From Oegoconia quadripuncta (taxonomy: Eukaryota; Arthropoda; Insecta; Lepidoptera; Autostichidae): a DNA stretch of 64,000 bases. Position 1 is the first letter of the stretch. Every line of letters starts with the position of its first letter. This document shows, one piece after another, positions 56,210 to 64,000 of the stretch. The DNA is taken from contig OX438745.1 in assembly GCA_949316235.1 (NCBI GenBank), positions 9,925,001 to 9,989,000 of the forward strand. The letters run 5' to 3'. Made by a program: the position numbers and the translations under genes. A model generated the notes under the pieces. It saw nothing but the letters and a program-made list of their open reading frames with translations. It ran no database searches and was not told the DNA's origin.

Positions 56210-56455
56210 GTGGTTTCGGCACGTTATAAGAATAGAACCGCTCACATGTTAAAAGGCGACTATGGGACTTTCCATCAAAAAATACCATAGATTTGTACGT
56301 TTTAGCGGTGATATAGGCTCGCCGGCTGTCACGTGTGCATTTACATTCAAAAGATTAACCGTGGATGTTGTTCCAAGCATTATACTTTTAATGTTTGAAA
56401 CACCCAAACACTATTTTTTGGGATATATCTGACCATTTGAGATAAGAGTCGTGAC
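56210..56455 (-). repeat. Dispersed repeat D
   Basis: ttgtggtttcggcac, aaaaggcgactatgggactt, ttttaatgtttgaaacaccc, then ctgaccatttgagataagag match repeat D reversed. A fragment of the same repeat is at 56562-56645. Confidence 0.65.
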
Positions 56456-57104
56456 GTTATGTATGTATCTAGAATCCGGATTATGTCATACTAATGACAA
56501 ATACAAAAATAGACCAGTGTTGGTATACCCTAAAGAAGTACAAATACACTCTTCACCAGTTAACATAAGGTAATTCACTGGGTGATCACTTAAACTTTTA
56601 ATGTTTCAAACACCCAAAGGCCAAGGCCGTGGCGTTATGTACCTATACACTAAATATTAGTAAAAGAATTCAATGAATACGGTGCACATAACTACAACTT
56701 CTGCCAACTACAGAAAAAACACCTTTCTGTGGCGTGCGAGCAACAATTTTAATAAATTGTCTAAGATGTTCGATTTAGATCTTTTTAACATTAGTTTTAT
56801 GTCAGCGAGGCCTCAATTAAATGAACAATTCTTTGATGGCTTAATTTAATATATAAATCATTTGTTTTTCTTTTTTTTTTGGCGCTGATTGAATCTGGTA
56901 TATGTAGGTACAGCGAAGGCAAAATATGTACAAGTGTGTTACTACATGTAAAATACATGTTATTGAATTATATAACGTATTTCTATTTGTGAGGACCTGT
57001 AATTGGCTCTCTGTTTCCTATAATAGTTTCCATTAGTGTTATTGCAGCTGTTGGTTTTCCGAATAAATAAAAATAAAATAAAGTTTTAAAATACAAAGCA
57101 ATAA
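56456..57104. other. Mostly unassigned; repeat D fragment at 56562-56645
   Basis: The fragment (cttttaatgtttcaaacacc, ggccgtggcgttatgtacc) is in - orientation. The rest is AT-rich with no gene. Confidence 0.4.
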
Positions 57105-57440
57105 AACTAACTAGTACTAACTACTAAAAGACGAAAACGTCATCCAGTCCTCTGGTTTGGGGCATGAACCCTAGCACACTTGCTGCGTTACCTAGCTGAA
57201 CAGTTAGACTAAGGCCCATATTAATAAACCGTTCTCAAGATTGAGATGGCCTTAAGTTGACGCTTGAGAATCTGTTGCATATTAAAACAGTTTCAATAAA
57301 AATAGTATTGAGATAGAGACGCGATCTCAAGATCAATTTATTAATAAGACCCTAAGTGTGTGCTAACCCAATCAGCACTAATGTTGACCAAATTCATGCG
57401 TCCGCACAATACTTCGTTTCTTTCCCGAGCATGTTGTGTT
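57105..57440. repeat. Repeat F interrupted by a MITE
   Basis: The left part (cctctggtttggggcatgaa) is the inverse of 8700-8770. The right part (aacccaatcagcactaatgt) matches 53100-53190. The middle is a short DNA element. Confidence 0.5.
57208..57360. mobile_element. MITE of about 150 bp
   Basis: Left ctaaggcccatattaataaa and right ttattaataagaccctaag form an imperfect terminal inverted repeat, continuing with tctcaagattgagat versus atctcaagatcaa. No coding frame. Confidence 0.55.
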
Positions 57441-58131
57441 CTAATGGCTCTGAACCATGAAGAAAAGGTACGCGCCATCCCCTAGATCACACTTAGCCAG
57501 AACCTATCTGGTTAAGAGATCGTGGACGACCTTCTGTATATACCTACCCTTCTCTTGAAAATTCATACACGCATATTCTCATTAACTTTACTTAACTCAT
57601 GATAGAATTATGTTTTATTTCATAGAATAATCCTAATTCTAATAAAGTAAAGCAAAATTCAAGCTCCATAAGGCTGCTTTTACGCGATGTGTAAAATTTT
57701 TATGATTAAGTTTGGAAAAAAATATTAAATAAACTAATACTTTTTCGATTCCTTCGATTATTTTTCAAACGGCAAACGACATTTTTTGTTTTGATGTACT
57801 ATTGGTGTATTTTTTCCCCTTACAGCCCTGAGCACGATAGACAATGTTATTTACCTCTTTAACTTCACCAAGAAAATCGACTGTCTCTTCCGCCAAAAAG
57901 GGCTGTGAAATTAAGCCGTTACTTCGCAGTCCTCGTGATAATACTTATAATATAGTCTGTGGGAGAGCAATATGGAGAGGAAGAAGGAGAATTTTTAAGT
58001 CGTTCACTTTTGCCCTTCACTTTTACATTTCAAAACGTCGCATTTTTTTTAATAAATTCCATTATCTAGGAACCCATCCCCATTGAAATCCGAATAATCT
58101 AAGATTGCCAGTTGTACATACATTATAACGT
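57441..58131. other. Unassigned sequence
   Basis: The open frame 57844-58086 (80 codons, with MLFTSLTSPRKSTVSSAKKG at its start) has no recognised domain. No other candidate was found. Confidence 0.35.
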
Positions 58132-58180
58132 CACGTCACGACCTATATCCCACATGGGATGCTCAGAGATGTCACAAAAT
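58132..58180 (+). repeat. Repeat D 5' fragment
   Basis: gtcacgacctatatcccaca and gggatgctcagagatgtc match the start of repeat D. Confidence 0.5.
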
Positions 58181-58204
58181 CAATTGTAATATGAAATTTT
58201 AATG

Positions 58205-58585
58205 CTAGTCATACTGCAAAAGGATTTGGCAGAAAGGTGAAAGGAAATCGTTTGGGTCGATATGGACATGTTATGAGGAGGGATGAAACGTATGTTACTA
58301 TAAGAGTGAATGGATGTCGATGGTTGGAAAGGAAGAGGAAGATCACGGAAAATATGAATGGGTTGTATGAAGGGTGATGTGAACGAAAAGGGCATGAATG
58401 ATGAGGTAACGGCTGATAGAAAAGATAGGTAAAGCAGTCTCTGCGTAGGTATGAGATTGAGGATTCCAGCAACAATTGACGCTAGAATACCCACTTATAA
58501 TAACAATATAATTATAAATGTTTATTTCGTTCCTCACAATACTATAACTAGATCCAGGGTTGAGACCTCCTAGTAAGTATTAAGA
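58205..58585 (+). mobile_element. LINE family K 3' end, inverted relative to 23375-23835
   Basis: The frame reads RYGHVMRRDETYVTIRVNG, ERKRKITENMN and a stop. The following UTR (tacccacttataataacaat ... ctagatccagggttgagacc) mirrors 23375-23470. No 5' part. Confidence 0.65.
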
Positions 58586-59149
58586 TACTTGTATCAGGAA
58601 GTCTCGCTCCTCCATAGACAAATGTTGTCTCACTAATAAACATCATCGCAACACAAATATAATTTTGAGAATAAATCAGTTATTGCTTGCAATAAAAGTA
58701 GAATACAAGATTGGTGGAACATTAAGTCAACGAATAACTTATAATATTGAATAACTCTTAAATTACAGTGGCACAATTTTTTCCTTTGGACACTATTTTA
58801 GAACAATTCCATAACATAGAACAAATAGTGTGAATTCTAATATCACGCACTTGTTAAACCGTGCAAGTCTGGGCAAAATGATATTTGATGTTGAGGACTT
58901 AGACGGGTTGGTTTATGATTTGGTCAAATTGAATTATGTTCCGTGTCATATTTAAAACTTACTGATTTTTGTCATTAGTCAAGTGAACAAATTCGCGGCG
59001 ATGATTGGCTTTTTGATTAAATAGGCAATACAGCTTTCTAATAATGACAAAATAAAAGTGTGAAAAGTATAATCAATAGAAATCCCTACCCTTGAGGTGA
59101 GATGTATGACTATGTGTCATGCATGAATTAAAGTGAGTTAAATAAAGTC
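58586..59149. other. Unassigned sequence
   Basis: No gene or recognised repeat was found. Confidence 0.4.
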
Positions 59150-59410
59150 ATGGATAAAATGATCATTTGAAAGCGTAACATTCAAATTATTAAAATTACT
59201 GCTCATTCATAAAACTGACTGCGCAGAGAAGAACAAGCAAGAACCTTAAGGGTTTTGTTCTTTTTAAATAGGTTTTGGTTCACATGTGTATTTCCATAGT
59301 ATAATTTGACTGAATATCACCCGACCGGCCTATGTCCATGCTTGCTTATTATGCAAATAGTGAGAAATTTTATAATAGCCTTTTATAAACAATTTCTGTT
59401 TTAAGAGGGT
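59150..59410 (-). mobile_element. LINE family J 3' end
   Basis: ttactgctcattcataaaac, gagaagaacaagcaagaacc and atgcttgcttattatgcaaa follow the order of the 9945 copy; the last codons (ATAGCC TTTTATAAA on +) are recognisable. Confidence 0.6.
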
Positions 59411-59443
59411 ATTGAATTCAGAATCTTTAACTCTCTCTTCAAT

Positions 59444-59683
59444 TTAAGAGCTATGCTCTTGTCGGTGGAGTCCTTTCCACACTACTCCACATTCCGCCTT
59501 TTCTTTGACTTCCTGATACGACACGGCATTTACTTTTTCCTTTACTTTTATCATGTATGTTCTTCTAGGCCTTCCTCGCTTCCTCTTCCCCTCCACTTTT
59601 TCTTCAATGATGGTCTTGATAAAGTACACGTGTCGTATCAGATGACCCAACATCTCTCCCATTCTGTTTCCAATGATCTTCAA
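59444..59683 (-). mobile_element. LINE polymerase C-terminus
   Basis: Frame of 79 codons: MGEMLGHLIRH, then EEKVEGKRKRGRPRRTY, then VSYQEVKEKAE and a terminal LHRQEHSS. GKRKRGRPRR followed by a W/LHRQ-type end is a standard C-terminus of a group of insect non-LTR polymerases. The palm region is absent, so this is a truncated copy. Related scraps lie at 12500-12600 and 40106-40310. Confidence 0.65.
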
Positions 59684-59689
59684 AAAATT

Positions 59690-60974
59690 TTATACAAAAG
59701 AGAATTTCAACTATTCTTCTATGCAGTCATTATTTCTATTGTCATTAAATTAGGTGTGAACATTCTTACGTCTTCAACACCTGGACCTCTTCAAATGACT
59801 TGCCGAATTAAGCAAACAATAACGAGAATTTTTTACTTTTTATCCAAGGCCCATAAACCAATCTCATGATTTCTAATGACACTCGAATACAAATACACCT
59901 TATGTCTTAGCAGCTGATGTTGTTATTGTACAAATTGTGTAGATCACTGTACCTTTCTCTAGTGTTAGAGGGCAAATGTCCGACCTGAATTCAAGGAAAG
60001 CTGTGTGGATGCGCGGCCCAAATTATGAGAGCAAAGCGATATGTTTTTAGTGTAAAACGAAAAGTTGTGTGGAGTTGTGTCTGTCCTAGTGGTTCTCTGG
60101 ACATTTTCCGTAATGCGGCAATCAATCAAATAAGCTTTATTGTTTAGATAAGGTACATTTATATATCTTATAGAATCTACAAATTTGGCGGCTTATCGTT
60201 AACAGCAATGTCTTCAAGGCAAACCTATCATCACGGAATTCCATACGAGTAATCTGCATCGTCGTATGGTTTTTTAAGACTAAACGAGGAGACAGGTTCT
60301 TAACCATGTTTGATGGGTTAACCGAAACTCAGCTTGTTTCGAAAATAAGCTTGTTTGGTCTATCTACTTAAAGGTGATATATTCATATTATGTTCTCGGG
60401 AGCTTTCAAAATTTAAATAAGAGTATATGTAGATATTGTAAGGTGGAACCCTATAAACAGGAAGTTATTAATAATAATGTTAATGTAAAATATTATAATA
60501 AAATAATTTATTATTTGCAGCCAATAGAGCCAGGAACGGAAAATAAAGAAAAAAATGCTTAAAATATATTTTTGTAAACAAATTGTGTCACTATTATGGT
60601 CATTGTATTACCACTTCTAAATAAAATTCCACTTTAAATTTTTGGTGTCAAATTCTAAACATTTAACTTACATCACCGGTATCACTGCCAGTTCCTGCTG
60701 CGGTCAGCAAATTAGTCAGCAAATATTCATAAATTGGACCATCCATTCCTACGTCATCGCCTTGAGAATGCTGTTTTCAGAGCAGAGCAACCTCTCCCAA
60801 ATCTCTATATGGCCTCTGCCAAGCGTGCTCTCATAATAGTAAAGAAATATGTATAATTGCATCGAGGATTATATCCGCAATCGCCAAAAAGAAAAATAAC
60901 TGAATGCCAAATTTCTCAGGGGTCATGTAAAATTCTTGCCAAGTCGCCACTTTTTTAAATAACTTTCCTTTATC
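59690..60974. other. Unassigned sequence with two exon-like scraps
   Basis: On the + strand, ttatttgcag (ending 60520) precedes a short open stretch PIEPGTENKEKNA and a stop at about 60559. On the - strand, about 60776-60678 is open as QGDDVGMDGPIYEYLLTNLL and TAAGTGSDTGD, followed by a good donor-like gtaagt. Either could be an exon of an unrecognised gene; both are short enough to be chance. Confidence 0.3.
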
Positions 60975-61260
60975 AAAATCAAAATCAAAAATATTTTATT
61001 CAATGTAGGATACAAAAATATCACTTATTGAAAGTCAACATGTTATTTTTTTAAAACTACATCGCTTCGCAAGGTGTTATGGTTAGGGAGAAGAAGCGAC
61101 AAGAAACTTCGCAACAACACATCTTTTGAATTAGTTTCCATCTTTACAATAATATTACATTTTATATAACATATTACAAAACAATAGCAATTAACATAAC
61201 GACCAGCTAACACCAGACCTCCTTATCGCCTAAATAATCATCTATCCTGTAATAACCCTA
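60975..61260 (-). repeat. LINE-type 3' UTR and a low-copy segment
   Basis: aaatattttattcaatgtag and gagaagaagcgacaagaaac resemble LINE family J-like UTRs. 61168-61255 repeats 51372-51476. Confidence 0.45.
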
Positions 61261-61371
61261 AAACCCTTTAAAAAAATATTACCTTTAAAAGAACTGTAAT
61301 AAACAAATTACTTATTGTATTTGTTTGAAGTTTAAAAAAGGATCCAGCTAAGGTCATCTCGGCATCAACTC

Positions 61372-61560
61372 GAGTCAAAGTCAAAAATGCTTTATTTTAT
61401 AGGTACACCTAAAATAGTCAATTTCATATTTTTTAAGCTACTGCTTGTTCAAATTGAAATTTTCCCCTAAGAAGAACAAGCAAGAAACTCGAAGGGTTGC
61501 TCTTTCAAAAACAATTGTTTATATTACAAATAGGTTTTAACGTTTCATTATGTCTAGGAC
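61372..61560 (-). mobile_element. Jockey-like LINE 3' UTR
   Basis: gtcaaaaatgctttatttta, ttttaagctactgcttgttc and gaagaacaagcaagaaactc match 35545-35700 closely; the coding part is absent. Confidence 0.55.
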
Positions 61561-63225
61561 TACTCTGGCAATTTTATTAAGTCAGCGATCCATCTTGTAA
61601 AAAGCAAATCTAGTCCTGATAACTATGATTCACAGGAAAGGAAAATTAATCGAGCGCCTTGGATAATCTCTCACGGGTTCCTTATACCTACCTGTCGGCT
61701 ATATGTTGAACTACGTATTGAGGTGCTACAACGCATTTCGTAACTTTATAATTAATAACTGCTTATTGCTACCAATAAGAAAGCAACCAATTTTTTTGGA
61801 CATAATAATAATCATCTACCTAATAAGACTTAAGAAATAAGATCATTTCTTTTGTGCAATAATATATTATTGATGTTAACTAATTTAATAAACTAATATT
61901 GCAAAACAGTTTGTAAACATTAATAACATCGCTTTCTTTTTCATTTGGCATAACCAAACATTCTCTTACGCACTATAACTTTTATTTCCAGTGTGCATAT
62001 ATTCCTGGAGAAGTGAATAACTGACCAAATCAATAGATATCTCTTCTGAAAAACCGGTCAACCATTCCCCGTGATTTTTCATACCTACGTTATCATTGGT
62101 AGAATTTATTGTGCTGAAAGAGCACGATAAAAAAGCCACAAAAAAATACAAATTAAAACAAGAATCTCTATCAGTGCGTTTCCTACAGGTCATTTTATCG
62201 TAGACTCTTAGTATCTTCTCGTACTTGAATACGAGCATAATTTAAGTCTACAAATTGCTGCTATTATTATAATGTCTACCCGTAACGTCCATCCGCTTTT
62301 CACTTGTAGCTCTTACCACATTTATGTCTGGTACATGAGAATGACACATTAAAAATAATGACGTTTTTGTACCATTATATTGTGGTTTTCTTTGATGAAG
62401 CATTATACTACAAAGTCGCATGGTAAAGAACCGTTGGGAAAATGATGTGTGAATTTATGCTCTAATACTTTATAGATTGTTGAATGGAATCGTTTAATCT
62501 AAAAACTTTATAGGCATTTTTTCTACATTTTTACTGTATTTTGGTGTCAGTCTTGGGGCAAAATAAACACACTGCACGTTTTTAATATTTAATAACAATA
62601 GTTCTTTGTAGTTTCAAGTTATTCTTATTATAAATGATGACAAAAACTTTATCATAGATTCTTAAATCATAAATTACTTTTATAAATAAATATACACACA
62701 TAACACTATACGTAGACAATTTGTATATTTCGACTCAATTACTCAAGAACAGCTTAATATAAACATATAAAATATGAGATAAATAATAGTATAGGTACAT
62801 ATATAAATACTTATCTTACATAAAACTTACAAAATATTAAAGCCAGGTACTGGTTATGGGAAACCACAATAAATATTATAATACTATATCTAGTCAAACA
62901 ATTATTATATACTGTACATATTACTATCAATCTTAGAGATAAACCAAATTTATTTATTTATAAAATACACTACATACACTATGTAACATAGTTACTCGAA
63001 ATCACCTATAAGGTTTACTAGTGAAAAGGGAAATAAATAATGACTACAAGACTTTGAGCGAATAATGGCAATGGAAAAGAACTTAATCGTATTTAAATTC
63101 AGTCAATAAATACAACTGCACACACTTGCACACTAGAATAAATATTATAAACAATTGAACGTCGTTGGGCGTTAGAGAAATCGACATCTTAAAGAGGTCA
63201 AATAACTAGGACGGCTCGTGAGGCT
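61561..63225. other. Intergenic sequence and probable 3' UTR of the second Osiris gene
   Basis: No recognised repeat. The last few hundred bases before 63225 are likely the 3' UTR of the - strand Osiris gene; a tttatttattta motif near 62948-62958 could hold its polyadenylation signal. The frame 61966-62238 has no recognised features. Confidence 0.35.
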
Positions 63226-64000
63226 CTACTGAGGTTTCTGCGCGGAGTACGCCAAGCTTTGAGCATCAATAGATCTTCCCCATCCACCACTATGTCCACC
63301 TCCTCCACTACTGCTACTGTAACCTCCCGAATCTCCACCGTATCCACTGGAACCACCACCGCTGTAATCGTGGCTGGATGTATGACTTGACGAGTGGTGA
63401 GGATGCGCCACAACTTCGTAAGTTACATGCTTCTGCTGAGACAGTAACTTTTTCAATCCAATGATTGCTGATAGCACTAATGCTAGTTTTCCTATCAGCA
63501 GCGCTTTTCCAGCTATCAAAGCTATAGCTCCAATTGCCAGAGGCATCAATGCCATTAGTTTCATTGCTAATGCAGCTATCAATGGCCCAAGAATCTTCGC
63601 CGCCTTCTTCTTCTTTCCTCTCCCTTCATCCACTTCATTATCTCCTGTAAACGACGACACTGTATCTTCAATAGCTCGTCCGGCACTAGACACTGCATCA
63701 ACAACATCTGTTCCTTTTAGTTCAATACGTAGCGTATGGGTTTCCAGGTAACTCTTCAGTTTCGACAAAGGATCCAAAGCACGTGGTGCACCAGTTTCAG
63801 CAGGAACATCGCTAGCCCTCACAACAGTCACTCCGTCAGTTAGAGCAAAGCTTTCCTTCTGTCCTATCATTTTGTCCACGAAAGAAAAGAACTTGTATTT
63901 GAGGCATGATGTGGAATCCTTCTTCAAGCAGTCGCCGATCCCTTCGAGGTCGTTTTCTGAATGGCTCGTGTCTTGAGCCGGGAGTGAACTGCACACAGCT
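63226..64000 (-). CDS. Osiris family protein, 3' part (cut by window end)
   Basis: The frame is open from the window edge to a TAG at 63226-63228, about 257 residues. The visible N-terminal end (AVCSSLPAQ) looks like the end of a signal peptide, so the start codon lies just beyond 64000. In order there follow the paired cysteines (GDCLKKDSTSCLK), a DUF1676-type region, basic GRGKKKK, a long hydrophobic stretch (KILGPLIAALAMKLMALMPL onward), YEVVAHPHHSSS, a Ser/Gly/His-rich tail and the AQSLAYSAQ motif. These are the Osiris hallmarks and match the gene at 39187 segment by segment. Unlike that gene, no intron interrupts the frame after CLK or before GRGKKKK. Likely role: secreted or vesicle-associated protein in cuticle-forming cells. 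Exact Osiris number not assigned. Confidence 0.85.
   Translation of the reverse strand, partial: AVCSSLPAQDTSHSENDLEGIGDCLKKDSTSCLKYKFFSFVDKMIGQKESFALTDGVTVVRASDVPAETGAPRALDPLSKLKSYLETHTLRIELKGTDVVDAVSSAGRAIEDTVSSFTGDNEVDEGRGKKKKAAKILGPLIAALAMKLMALMPLAIGAIALIAGKALLIGKLALVLSAIIGLKKLLSQQKHVTYEVVAHPHHSSSHTSSHDYSGGGSSGYGGDSGGYSSSSGGGGHSGGWGRSIDAQSLAYSAQKPQ

Noticed and set aside
63461..63751. 96-codon + strand frame
   Set aside because: Antisense shadow of the second Osiris gene's hydrophobic region.

Overview
The window is AT-rich insect DNA and is almost certainly from a moth or butterfly (Lepidoptera). This rests on two Osiris-family genes, which are insect-specific, and on a dense load of repeats of lepidopteran style: tRNA-derived SINEs, 3' ends of several non-LTR retrotransposons, short Helitron-like elements and fold-back MITEs. 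No bacterial genes, CRISPR arrays or operons are present. Most apparent open frames are chance frames inside repeats.

Host genes sit on the right. A complete three-exon Osiris gene lies on the + strand (39187-43174, 238 residues). The 3' part of a second Osiris gene lies on the - strand and runs off the window end (63226-64000). The two converge, about 20 kb apart, as expected for part of the clustered Osiris locus. Both encode small secreted or membrane proteins with a two-cysteine segment, a basic GRGKKKK stretch, a long hydrophobic region, a YEVVAHPHH motif and an AQxxAY motif near the C-terminus. Their exon structure differs: two introns of the first gene are absent from the second.

The left part (1-37.8 kb) is mostly repeats. 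Its best-preserved item is a complete Mutator-like (MULE) DNA transposon at 19654-21945. It has an 8-bp target duplication, 190-bp terminal inverted repeats that I read as identical, and one intact 445-codon transposase with a FLYWCH-type N-terminus and a DDE core. Just to its right is a nested fold-back element (22069-22717). Elsewhere there are about twenty copies or fragments of one tRNA-headed SINE (A), several copies of two more (B and C), a non-tRNA dispersed repeat (D), decayed LINE C-termini, a 5S-rRNA-like repeat, a 198-bp tandem array, and nested insertions.

At 47.8-49.8 kb lies a near-perfect 2-kb palindrome. Its arms look like two tail-to-tail copies of one non-autonomous DNA element joined at a 2-bp spacer. 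From about 53 kb to the end, SINEs thin out and LINE remnants alternate with unassigned sequence before the second Osiris gene.

The signals most worth following are the apparently young MULE whose TIR contains a piece of its own coding sequence, the 2-kb palindrome, the abutting 32-bp perfect palindromes at 11003-11066, and an unusual number of perfect short-loop hairpins across the window. I found no clear sign of a wholly new gene system.
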